Below the pieces are notes generated by a model. The model was given only the letters and a program-made list of their open reading frames with translations. It was not told where the DNA came from and did no database searches. Both the position numbers and the translations under genes were made by a program. DNA of 64,000 nt. It comes from Desulfovibrio psychrotolerans (GTDB lineage: Bacteria > Desulfobacterota > Desulfovibrionia > Desulfovibrionales > Desulfovibrionaceae). The DNA lies in assembly GCF_013340305.1 (NCBI RefSeq), contig NZ_BLVP01000001.1:496001-560000 (forward strand), written 5' to 3'. This document shows positions 45,076 through 52,796 of the stretch, one piece after another. The stretch's first letter is position 1, and each line of letters opens with the position of its first letter.

Positions 45076-46809
45076 CTAATCGACCAGAGCACCCTGCAGT
45101 TCGTCGGTGGTGAAATCCCACACCACGTTGTGGGGTGCCAGCTTTTCCTTCATCATGAAGGCGGGAAGCTGGTCATGCTCCTTGGTAAAGCCTGCAGCGC
45201 GGTTGAAGGCAAGCTCATCCTTCAGGGTATTTATGCCCAGTGCGCCAAAGTCGTCGGGAGTGAAGTTAATGCCGTGACGGGCAGAAACCATGTCGCAGAT
45301 TACCTGTGCGGCATCCGCCGTATCCAGCACTGCAAAGGCCACAAAGAGGCACAGACCAAGGCTGTCCACAGTGGCGGTGGCAATCTGCAGGGCCTTGGAG
45401 GTTTCCACCTGCCCAGCCTTGCCCAGCGGGTTCACATCGCCGCCCACCTTGAGCAGGTTCTGGCAGATGGCGTATCCTGCGGTATGGTCCGCACCCATGG
45501 TCGTGGTGGCGTAGGTTACGCCGATACCCTTTGCCGCACGGGGGTCGTAAGCGGGCATGGACTGTCCCTTCACGGTGGGCACGCGGTCCACGCCGAATGC
45601 CTGCGCCGCAAAGTCCACACCGCTGCCGACAATCTTGCCGAGGTAGTCCTTCTTGTCCAGCATGCGGTACACCAGCTTGTGGGCCGCTTCACCATCGCCC
45701 CACGGAATGACGCCGCCGTCCATGGCAATGGCCACGGTGTTGCCGGTTTCGATGGTGTCCACGCCAAGGTCATCGCAGGCACGGTCAAGAGCCGCAATCT
45801 GATCGATATCCTTGATCAGGGCGTTGCCGCCAAAGGCCCACACGGTTTCATACTCAAAACCGGAGGTAACGTATTCGCCCTTTTCGTCCACATAGTTCTG
45901 CGAGCACTGGATGATGCAGCCCGCATGGCAACCTTCCTTGGTCTTGCCGCCGCGCTTGGTGATAAACTCGGCGATTTTCTCGCCGGAGATATCAGAAGCG
46001 TGCGCACAGCGGCCATCACGGAAGTTCTTGGTGGGAAACGCTCCGGCTTCGTTGACAATGTTCACCAGCACGGCGGTGCCGAACGCAGGCAGGCCTTCGC
46101 CGGTGACGGGGTGGCTGCGCAGAATTTCTGCCCAGCGCTTGGAGGCAATCTTGAACTTTTCTTCATCGGCGTAGGCAAAACGCTCGCCATCCGTATCGTC
46201 CACCACAATGGCCTTCACCTTCTTGGAGCCCATCACGGCACCCAGACCGCCGCGACCGGCTGCTCGGGCGGGACGTCCCCACGGGTCGGAAAACTGGATG
46301 GATGCGGCCGTCAGGCAGGCTTCGCCAGCGGGTCCGATAAGCATGCCGCAGGCCTTTTTGCCGTACTTGTCCAGAATGTAGCCCATGGAGTCATACGTGC
46401 CCTTGCCGGTGATGGCGGCGGCATCTTCAAACTTCACGCCGTCTTTGGTGATAATGATATTGCAGAAGGGAGCATCATCGGCGGGCTTGTCTTCCAGCAC
46501 CATGGCAAGAATATCCAGACGGGCCAGCTTCTGGCAAAAGGAACCACCGGAGTTGGATTCCTTGATGGTGCCTGTGAGCGGAGATTTGGCCCCTACGGAG
46601 ATACGCCCCGAGTTTGCGGCGGCAGTGCCGGAAAGTGTGCCTATGGCAGCGACAAGCTTGTTGTCGCCACTCAGGGCGTGCACATCGGCAGGCACTTCGT
46701 TCAGGATAAGGCGCGAGGTCAGACCCCGGCCGCCCAGCCCTGCGTACTGACCCGGTTCTTCATAACGGAAGGTGCGATCCTTCGTATTCACTCTGAGAAT
46801 CTTTGACAT
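45076..46809 (-). CDS. Aldehyde:ferredoxin oxidoreductase (tungsten type)
   Basis: 577 residues. The N-terminal domain GGRGLTSRLILNEVP and RAAGRGGLGAVMGSKKVKAI are AOR signatures that bind the bis-tungstopterin. The [4Fe-4S] cluster Cys are at 294, 298 and 302 (CHAGCIIQC), a CX3CX3C spacing, with a further Cys in LGLCLF near the C-terminus. It oxidises aldehydes to acids, reducing ferredoxin; tungsten use is established in Desulfovibrio relatives. No ferredoxin subunit is adjacent. An uncharacterised gene is divergent from it. Confidence 0.93.
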   Translation of the reverse strand: MSKILRVNTKDRTFRYEEPGQYAGLGGRGLTSRLILNEVPADVHALSGDNKLVAAIGTLSGTAAANSGRISVGAKSPLTGTIKESNSGGSFCQKLARLDILAMVLEDKPADDAPFCNIIITKDGVKFEDAAAITGKGTYDSMGYILDKYGKKACGMLIGPAGEACLTAASIQFSDPWGRPARAAGRGGLGAVMGSKKVKAIVVDDTDGERFAYADEEKFKIASKRWAEILRSHPVTGEGLPAFGTAVLVNIVNEAGAFPTKNFRDGRCAHASDISGEKIAEFITKRGGKTKEGCHAGCIIQCSQNYVDEKGEYVTSGFEYETVWAFGGNALIKDIDQIAALDRACDDLGVDTIETGNTVAIAMDGGVIPWGDGEAAHKLVYRMLDKKDYLGKIVGSGVDFAAQAFGVDRVPTVKGQSMPAYDPRAAKGIGVTYATTTMGADHTAGYAICQNLLKVGGDVNPLGKAGQVETSKALQIATATVDSLGLCLFVAFAVLDTADAAQVICDMVSARHGINFTPDDFGALGINTLKDELAFNRAAGFTKEHDQLPAFMMKEKLAPHNVVWDFTTDELQGALVD

Positions 46810-47050
46810 GGCGTATACCCTCTTGGCCTATGCGGCATTTACTGCGATGCACATTTGCACCACAGTCCGATTATGCAATTGCTCCCATGGAAAACATGGG
46901 ATACATACGAAAGTGAGTGCAGAATATGCCATTTTTCTGCAATCATCCACAAATAATTCGACTTTTTCCTCTATCTGACTCGGTTATATATAGTTAGCCT
47001 GAAATCAGAGAAAGACAAATTCGAACCATAAACTACCAGGAATAACTTTT

Positions 47051-47641
47051 ATGGACATCTCTATTCGAACGGATGCGGAAGGCATGAACCACTGGGCCGG
47101 CATCATGCAGCACGGTGTGGTGGTGGAATCTCCGGTGGGCGGCACGGTGCGGTATGTGCTGGAAACAGGGTTCGACTTTGCCCACGGCTACGTGGAAGAC
47201 AGGATTAAGACCGTATTCATCGACGGGATGCCGGTGGACAACATAGACACCGCCGTGGTGCACGACGGGGCACGCATGGGGCTGGCTGCAGCCCTGCCCG
47301 GTGCCGCAGGCATTGCCATGCGCCGCAACAGCCCCTACGCCGCACTGCGCGGTGATATAACGCGCGGCGCAGAAGCTGAAGAAGAAATCGTGCCCGGACA
47401 CATAACCCTGCTGCTCTTCAACCTCATCATGGTGGAGAAAGGCGCACAGTTTCTGTCGCAGGGCGTGCAAACGACCGGATACCGTTTCGGCAGAATGCTC
47501 GCGGAACACCCTGCCACCGCCGCCCTGCTTGCAGACGCGCCTTCCGTTGCCGCAGAAAACTGTAAACGGCAGGAGCTGCTCGACTGGGCACAAAAAAACC
47601 CGGAAGCGAGCATACGCCTCCGGGTTGCCATTGCGGAATAA
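47051..47641 (+). CDS. Uncharacterised protein divergent from AOR
   Basis: 196 residues, no signal or membrane segment. AGGAA lies about nine bases before ATG 47051. It starts SIRTDAEGMNHWAGIMQHG and contains a hydrophobic Gly/Ala-rich segment (GARMGLAAALPGAAGIAMRR) followed by VPGHITLLLFNLIMVEKG. I do not recognise a family. The divergent arrangement with AOR over a 240-base gap suggests a shared regulatory region; a role in the AOR pathway is only inferred. Confidence 0.75.
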   Translation: MDISIRTDAEGMNHWAGIMQHGVVVESPVGGTVRYVLETGFDFAHGYVEDRIKTVFIDGMPVDNIDTAVVHDGARMGLAAALPGAAGIAMRRNSPYAALRGDITRGAEAEEEIVPGHITLLLFNLIMVEKGAQFLSQGVQTTGYRFGRMLAEHPATAALLADAPSVAAENCKRQELLDWAQKNPEASIRLRVAIAE

Positions 47642-47674
47642 CAAGACAGCGAAAAACCGGACTCCCCGCGCGGG

Positions 47675-48238
47675 TTAGTCCTGTCCACGCTCATAGCCGG
47701 GAAGCACGATAGAGGAAGCATCCTTGTTCATGCCTGCACCCTTGGGGCAGTCCTTCTGCAAATAACAGATTTCGCAGGCTCCCTTGAAGGGAAAGTGGGT
47801 TATCACGGCAAAACGGCGGGAAAGAGCCGTGGCATCGGCATTGTACGGACAGCCCTCTTCCTCCAGAGCCTCCACAAGACCGTCCGTGGGCTTGGGCGCG
47901 GGAGCGCATCCGGCATCCTGCACCTCCGGCAGCACCTGGTTCACGGCGCACATCACCATAACCTGCGCTAGGCTACCCGCAAGAAACGCGCTGGAAGGCG
48001 AGGTATCCCACACTCCGTCCACATCGGCTTCCACAGATTCATCCAGCCACACGGCAAGGTACTGAATCTTGCCCACCTTGAGCTTGCGGACATGGAGGCG
48101 CGGTGCCCACGATTCCCAGAACTGCGTCATCATTTCCATGGTGTTGCCGTCCACACGGTTCTCCTGACTCACGCTCATGAGCAGTTCCATGTCCAGATAC
48201 GGACGCACTTCCACCACTTCGCTCGTATATTCGCTCAT
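47675..48238 (-). CDS. Uncharacterised protein with Cys cluster
   Basis: 187 residues, cytoplasmic. The last third has CAPAPK, GCPYNADATALSRRF and CEICYLQKDCPKG, a CxxCx5C cluster that could hold Fe-S or zinc. The remainder is acidic (VWLDESVEADVDGVWD). No family recognised. It converges with the AOR-divergent gene and has GGGGA upstream of ATG 48238. Confidence 0.75.
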   Translation of the reverse strand: MSEYTSEVVEVRPYLDMELLMSVSQENRVDGNTMEMMTQFWESWAPRLHVRKLKVGKIQYLAVWLDESVEADVDGVWDTSPSSAFLAGSLAQVMVMCAVNQVLPEVQDAGCAPAPKPTDGLVEALEEEGCPYNADATALSRRFAVITHFPFKGACEICYLQKDCPKGAGMNKDASSIVLPGYERGQD

Positions 48239-48641
48239 ACTCGTCCCCGGCTTGCTGTTAGCGGACCGTTAAAAAGGCACCCGCGGGAAAGGACCGTCCT
48301 GCATTCCGTGCGGTTTCACCACGCACCGGTCCGGACTTCTTCCTGCGGTTCAGTTGTGCCGTTTTCAAACGGCCTGCGAGAATGGAATCATCTACAGGCT
48401 GTACTCTCTGATTGGGGGTGACTTTGCGGTATTCCGGGGTCCGCGTCAAGTAATCACGGGCAATCGCGGCATTCCGCCGGAAGGAACAGACAGCACGTGC
48501 GCTTTACTTCCCCCCTCTCCTGCCGTAGTATCTGCCAAGGGAGAACGGCCTGTTATGGTCTGCCACAGACTGTGACGGTCAGCAGGCCGAACCCGCTCCC
48601 GGCGCGTCCGCATCGGACACCCCCATGCAGCAGAGGACCCC
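48239..48641. other. Divergent intergenic region, nothing recognised
   Basis: This ~400-base gap lies between two divergent gene starts and must hold promoters for both. I see no convincing -35/-10 pair, riboswitch or gene. Confidence 0.4.
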
Positions 48642-48947
48642 ATGGCAGAATCTTCCATTATTCCGCAAAACAAGCAGCTGCCGGGCATGCTCACCATTGT
48701 TCCGCAGCGCCATGTGGGACTGGAGGACGTGCGCAGGCCCATGTTCAGCAGGCCTTACACCACGTTCCGGGATGATACGGAAATCATCATAGGCGACATG
48801 GTTTCCGATGCGCAGCGGCGGCACATGGCCGGATTTTCTTCCCGGCTCCGCGCAGGGCAGCTGCCCCAGCATGGCCCGCTGGCGATACAGACTCCGCTTG
48901 CCGCACCGGAAAGAGCCACCGGCAGCATTCTGGACACTTCCTCATAA
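48642..48947 (+). CDS. Uncharacterised 101-residue protein
   Basis: GAGGA precedes ATG 48642. The sequence is polar with no signal peptide (MLTIVPQRHVGLEDVRRPM; DDTEIIIGDMVSDAQRRH). No family recognised. It is followed after 44 bases by another small gene on the same strand, so the two are likely co-transcribed. Confidence 0.65.
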   Translation: MAESSIIPQNKQLPGMLTIVPQRHVGLEDVRRPMFSRPYTTFRDDTEIIIGDMVSDAQRRHMAGFSSRLRAGQLPQHGPLAIQTPLAAPERATGSILDTSS

Positions 48948-48991
48948 TCCATCGGCGGCAGCAGCCGCCTTCCACGCATAAAGGAGAAGAC

Positions 48992-49384
48992 ATGAGCAAG
49001 GGATACAAGCTCCCCGCGAGAATCCGCTACGAGTACGAAATTAAGCCTGACGCGGCTCTCGAATACGCTCACGGCGTGTGGGGTGGTGTGAACCCCCACG
49101 GCGAAGTGGAAATGAACTTTTACACAGAAAGTGACAAGCTGCCCTCCTTTTCAGAACGCATTATCTCCCCGGACGGCTCCATTGGGCATGAGATCATTCC
49201 TGCAGAGGGTGAACAGAAGGCGGTAACGCGCAACGTGCATTCACGCATTGTCATGAATTACAATACCGCCCGCGCCCTGTATGAGTGGCTGGATGAAAAA
49301 CTCTCTGCGCTGGAAGCGGAATGGGAAGCGGCTGGCACGGGCCCCATGTTCGACGGCCCGGGCAGCGGAGGTCTGGAGCAGTAG
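48992..49384 (+). CDS. Uncharacterised 130-residue protein
   Basis: AAAGGAG precedes ATG 48992 with ideal spacing. The protein is acidic, with strand-rich N-terminal sequence (RIRYEYEIKPDAALEYAHGVWGG) and a C-terminal helix (ARALYEWLDEKLSALEAEWEA). The overall look recalls small phage-regulatory or DUF3467-like proteins (VNPHGEVEMNFYTES; HSRIVMNYNTARALYEWL), which is a weak resemblance. A terminator follows. Confidence 0.72.
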   Translation: MSKGYKLPARIRYEYEIKPDAALEYAHGVWGGVNPHGEVEMNFYTESDKLPSFSERIISPDGSIGHEIIPAEGEQKAVTRNVHSRIVMNYNTARALYEWLDEKLSALEAEWEAAGTGPMFDGPGSGGLEQ

Positions 49385-49468
49385 CCATACCGCAGCCCGC
49401 TCCAGAAGAGCTTTTGACTGCGCGACTGAAATGAGCTTGGCAAAATTTTGCCACAACGCCTGATAGAG

Positions 49469-49516
49469 ATTCCGGCAAATATTCGGACAGATGTTCCGGC
49501 AGATATTCCGGCAGAA
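49469..49516. repeat. Four-unit 12-bp tandem repeat
   Basis: ATTCCGGCAAAT, ATTCGGACAGAT, GTTCCGGCAGAT and ATTCCGGCAGAA lie head to tail between the 130-residue gene and its terminator. It is not in a supported gene. Confidence 0.8.
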
Positions 49517-49537
49517 AGCCTGACAGATCGCTCCACA

Positions 49538-49575
49538 GGGCATCCGGCATAACAAAAGGCCGGTGCCCTGTTTTA
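49538..49575 (+). terminator. Terminator after the 130-residue gene
   Basis: GGGCATCCGGC pairs with GCCGGTGCCC (one bulged base) around a 10-base A-rich loop, then TGTTTTATT. It reaches the end of the convergent murJ gene. Confidence 0.7.
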
Positions 49576-51156
49576 TTGCCGTGTACGCTGTCCTTTCCTG
49601 CGGATAAGGCGCAGCAACGGGTCCAGCAGAGAAGGAGCCGCCACACGCGCCGCAACAGCATACGCAAGGCCGAACACGCCAAAGCTGGCCGCAAGCGACC
49701 AGAACGCTCCCCACAGCGGAGCCTGCGGCATAAACGCAGACACCATATCCGCCACACGCCACGCCCCTATGGCGGCAGGCAGGCAGCACAGCGCAGCAAC
49801 GGCAAAAACACGCGCCACGCCTTCGTACGCCTGTGCTCCGTAGCGCATGCGCCACACTCCCGCCAGCATAATGCTGTACAACACCACAGAAACCGTTCCC
49901 GCAGCGGCCACCCCCAGTGCCCCCCAAAGCCCGGACAGCCACCAGTACAGGGGCAATGCCACAATCGTTGCCACCGTGCCCGTCACCGCCGGGGTAATGG
50001 TATCCTTGCGCGCGTAGAAGGCGCGCCCGGTAAGCTGCTGCACACCCCAGAAGGCCACCGCCACCAGCATGATACGCAGTAAGGGCACTGTTTGGGCGGT
50101 CTGCTCATGCCCGAATCCGCCCTGCTGGAAGATGAGCCGCAGGGTGGGTTCCGCTGCGGCAATCATCCACGCGCTGACAGGAATAATCACCAGCATGGTG
50201 TTACGCATGGCCGAATTCAGGGTCGTGTTCACGCCCTTCTCATCCCCTTTTGCCACCAAAGCTGCCAGAAAAGGAAAGGAAGCCACGCCCGCCGCCTGTG
50301 CAATCACGCCCACAGGCACCTGCATGATGCGCCGGGCGTAGTTCAGCAGGCTAACGGCTCCGTCCCCGGTCAGTGAGCCGAAAATGCGCGCGAACTGCTC
50401 ATCCAGCACCACGATGGACTGCCCGATCATGAGCGGCAGCGCCAGCAGCAGAAAACGGCGCACTCCCGGATGGAAGAACCGCACACGCAGATGCATCCCC
50501 CCCCCGGCGCGCACCGCCAGCAGAGGCAGCAGAAAGCTCCCGGCACCTGCCCCCGCAAGAACCCCCCAGCAGAAACCTTCCATACCGCGGTCTATCATCA
50601 GCAGACCGCCGAGAATGATGCAGGCGTTATACACAAGCGGAGTAAGGGCGGGCACGGCAAACTGACGCCGCATGTACAGAACGCCGGAGAGGCAGGCTCC
50701 CAGCAGAAAGAACACCTGCGCGGGAAGAATGATGCGCAGGAAAAAAGCCAGACGGGCCATAGCCTCGCCACCAAAACCCGGCGCGGCAACAGCGGCAAGC
50801 CCCGGTGCCCCCGCCCAAGCCAGTGCGGTAAGCGCGCCCGCCACCAGAAATACCCAGCACAGAACGGCGGAAAGAAAATTCCACCCCTCCTCCTCGCCCT
50901 TTTCAAAATATTCGGCCAGAAGCGGAATGAGCGTGATGGAAAAATAGCCGCCCGCCAGCAGGTAGTTCAGGAAATCCGGAATGACAAAGGAGGCGAAATA
51001 AATGTCCGACTCCACGGTGGCACCGTGGTAATAGGATATAACCTTGTCGCGGATAAGTCCCATGAAGCGCGAAAGAAACACGCTTGCCGCCATGATGAGG
51101 GCGGCTACCCCCATGCGCTGCCGCCCGGTGACCATGTTACCGAAAAAATTCCCCAT
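49573..51156 (-). CDS. murJ: Lipid II flippase MurJ
   Basis: 527 residues with about fourteen helices of the MOP superfamily. FLSRFMGLIRDKVISYYHG near the N-terminus is the MurJ signature; NTTLNSAMRNTMLVIIPVSAWMI and GRAFYARKDTITP are also typical. It flips lipid-linked peptidoglycan precursor. ATG 51156 is chosen by alignment to family starts; a longer frame to 51258 lacks a ribosome site. Confidence 0.92.
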   Translation of the reverse strand: MGNFFGNMVTGRQRMGVAALIMAASVFLSRFMGLIRDKVISYYHGATVESDIYFASFVIPDFLNYLLAGGYFSITLIPLLAEYFEKGEEEGWNFLSAVLCWVFLVAGALTALAWAGAPGLAAVAAPGFGGEAMARLAFFLRIILPAQVFFLLGACLSGVLYMRRQFAVPALTPLVYNACIILGGLLMIDRGMEGFCWGVLAGAGAGSFLLPLLAVRAGGGMHLRVRFFHPGVRRFLLLALPLMIGQSIVVLDEQFARIFGSLTGDGAVSLLNYARRIMQVPVGVIAQAAGVASFPFLAALVAKGDEKGVNTTLNSAMRNTMLVIIPVSAWMIAAAEPTLRLIFQQGGFGHEQTAQTVPLLRIMLVAVAFWGVQQLTGRAFYARKDTITPAVTGTVATIVALPLYWWLSGLWGALGVAAAGTVSVVLYSIMLAGVWRMRYGAQAYEGVARVFAVAALCCLPAAIGAWRVADMVSAFMPQAPLWGAFWSLAASFGVFGLAYAVAARVAAPSLLDPLLRLIRRKGQRTRQ

Positions 51157-51375
51157 ACGCCCGATGCCTCGTTGTGCGTGAATGCCCTGTTTTCGCGTAC
51201 TGCCTATCCTATCATGCCCCGAAACGCCAGCGCGGGAAAAAGGAGCAGTACTCATCATATGACATTTTCGTGAACAACGCCCGAAAAGTAGTACTGAAAA
51301 GTACGACGCAATCCCCGCATACAGGACGGTAACATTCTGTTTTTCCTGCTATATGACAAATACCACATTTCCTTG

Positions 51376-51404
51376 TTGACACAGCGGAGCAAGATTCATA
51401 TATC
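51376..51404 (+). promoter_or_regulatory. Promoter of the SAM riboswitch transcript
   Basis: TTGACA (51376-51381), a 17-base spacer and TATATC (51399-51404) place a transcript start near 51411, just before the aptamer's first helix. Confidence 0.7.
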
Positions 51405-51410
51405 CACCCC

Positions 51411-51566
51411 TGTCACTACTCATGACGAGGACGCGAGGGAAAGGCCCTTTGACCGTCCGGCAACCTGCCCTGTGGGCAAGGTGCCAAAGCCGACCCGCGC
51501 GTTGCGCGGATCCATGAGGCGATGTCAGCAAACGCATCGACCTTTCGGCATGAGAGGTCTTTTTTT
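51411..51566 (+). ncRNA. SAM-I (S-box) riboswitch with terminator
   Basis: All S-box elements are visible. P1 is CTCATG/CATGAG (51419-51424 with 51513-51518). P2a is GGACG/CGTCC (51429-51433 with 51454-51458), enclosing a GA-flanked kink-turn and a GAGGGAAAGGCCC loop stem. CCGGCAACC is followed by P3 TGCCC/GGGCA (51466-51478), GGTGCCAAA, and P4 CCGCGC/GCGCGG (51495-51509). The core matches the family consensus, which I know from S-box leaders. The expression platform ends in an intrinsic terminator at 51539-51566, so SAM binding should switch transcription off. Confidence 0.88.
51539..51566 (+). terminator. Riboswitch terminator
   Basis: GACCTTTC pairs with GAGAGGTC over eight bp (one G-T) around GGCAT, followed by seven T. 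Its loop and 3' arm contain CATGAG, the same hexamer as the P1 3' strand, so the P1 5' strand could pair alternatively with it as an antiterminator. Confidence 0.8.
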
Positions 51567-51657
51567 GTTGTCGGGTGCCGCATCCGGAGTTGGTACCGGG
51601 AACCATGGTCCCGGAACACGCCGGACGGTGACGTACTGTGCGGACAGGAGAATAACG

Positions 51658-51927
51658 ATGATCAGCTTTCTGGAACGTTGCAAGGCCAGCCCTCAGGGCA
51701 CCATACGCTTTCTGTACCACGACACGGGCAGCGATCCCATGCCTGCGGATGTCAGCGACCCTCTGGCACTGCTGGGAGACATACGGCTGCTGCAACTGAC
51801 AGCTGCCCAGATGGAGACCTTGCGCTCGCTGGTGACGGAAGACCTGCACCGTGAAGGAGCGGAAGAAGTGTGGCGTACCCGCGCCTTCCGCAAGAACGTG
51901 ATCCATTCTTTCGGCATGGTGGTATAA
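51658..51927 (+). CDS. Orphan protein controlled by the SAM riboswitch
   Basis: 89 residues with AGGAG seven bases before ATG 51658. It begins MISFLERCKASPQGTIRFLY, has an acidic middle (DTGSDPMPADVSDPLALLGD) and a helical end (EDLHREGAEEVWRTRAFRKN). No signal, membrane segment or recognisable domain. The frame is open upstream through the riboswitch, but that is chance. It is alone between the riboswitch and its own terminator, so its expression would rise when SAM is low. That places it with methionine or SAM metabolism by regulation, without a known function. Confidence 0.82.
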   Translation: MISFLERCKASPQGTIRFLYHDTGSDPMPADVSDPLALLGDIRLLQLTAAQMETLRSLVTEDLHREGAEEVWRTRAFRKNVIHSFGMVV

Positions 51928-51952
51928 CGCACTCAACCATCCGGAACAGCGT

Positions 51953-51984
51953 AAAAAAAAGCCGGGGCGTTCCCCGGCTTTTTT
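51953..51984. terminator. Bidirectional terminator
   Basis: Eight A, GCCGGGG (51961-51967), loop CGTT, CCCCGGC (51972-51978), then six T. It serves the forward orphan gene and, read in reverse, the HAD gene. Confidence 0.92.
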
Positions 51985-52030
51985 GCTTTCATCAGTGCAT
52001 GGCTATTTGACTCTGGTCCTTACGCGGTTA

Positions 52031-52531
52031 TCAGTCAAACCCCAGCAGGCGCAACGCCTGCGGCAGGTCTGCAAACCGGTGAATCGTCGTATAACGGTCA
52101 CCACTCCGCACATCGGCGGAGCCAAGGTTCAACCACACGGCGCTCATTCCTGCATTCGTCGCGCCCCACACATCCCCCATAAAGTCGTCACCCACCATCA
52201 CCACACGGCCCGGCGCAAGCCCAAGGTCGGCAAGCACATGCCGCCAGAATTCCGGCCAGGGCTTGGGCCGCCCGATGCTGCGATAGGTGTATATCCTGTC
52301 CAGCAGCAGCCCCACGCCCATGCACTCCAGCGATTTCCGTATCTCGCCTTCTTCAGATTCAGACGCATTGGACGCCAGCCCCATGAGCCATGAAGAACGC
52401 AGAAGCTGCAGGGTTTGCGCAGCGCCTTCCACGGGCGGCACCTGAGACCAGCCGCTGCCCGGCCCCAGATAGTAAGGCATGGATTCCATGAGCGTCCCAC
52501 CCCAGTCGAACAAAATGGCCCTGTCTTTCAT
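52031..52531 (-). CDS. HAD-family hydrolase
   Basis: 166 residues. HAD motif I is FDWGGTLM (an FDWGGT variant), motif II LMGLASNASES, motif III Lys in GRPKPWPEFW, and motif IV MVGDDFMGDVWGATNAG. It is a small phosphatase of the Cof/phosphoglycolate-type group; substrate unknown. ATG 52531 is chosen; a longer frame lacks support. Confidence 0.82.
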   Translation of the reverse strand: MKDRAILFDWGGTLMESMPYYLGPGSGWSQVPPVEGAAQTLQLLRSSWLMGLASNASESEEGEIRKSLECMGVGLLLDRIYTYRSIGRPKPWPEFWRHVLADLGLAPGRVVMVGDDFMGDVWGATNAGMSAVWLNLGSADVRSGDRYTTIHRFADLPQALRLLGFD

Positions 52532-52796
52532 GTGCCGGTCACCCCATGTTCCGTGTGTGCGATGAACTGCCTGTGCAGGGGCAAGCGCAGCACATGCGTC
52601 CACCTGTCTGAATAGTTTCCGCATGTTGCATTCCGCCACGCCGCAACGTCAGTTATGCACATGCAGCACAAGCGGGCAAAACGTCAACCGGTCAATTGGA
52701 ATGCTCGCGACGGTCATGCGTCTCTGCTGCACAGGCCGTGTGCAGCAGAGGACGCAGCCGCCCTTCAGGCGAGGAAGGAGGAAGGAAATCCTGCGC

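Noticed and set aside
46861-46890. CCCATG/CATGGG hairpin as a terminator or riboswitch for the AOR region
   Set aside because: It lies in a divergent promoter gap, has only a 6-bp stem and no T run.
49469-49516. CRISPR array
   Set aside because: The units are contiguous 12-mers without spacers, and no cas genes are present.
51373-51657. Upstream in-frame extension of the 89-residue orphan
   Set aside because: It would translate the SAM riboswitch and terminator; a proper AGGAG and ATG lie at 51646-51660.
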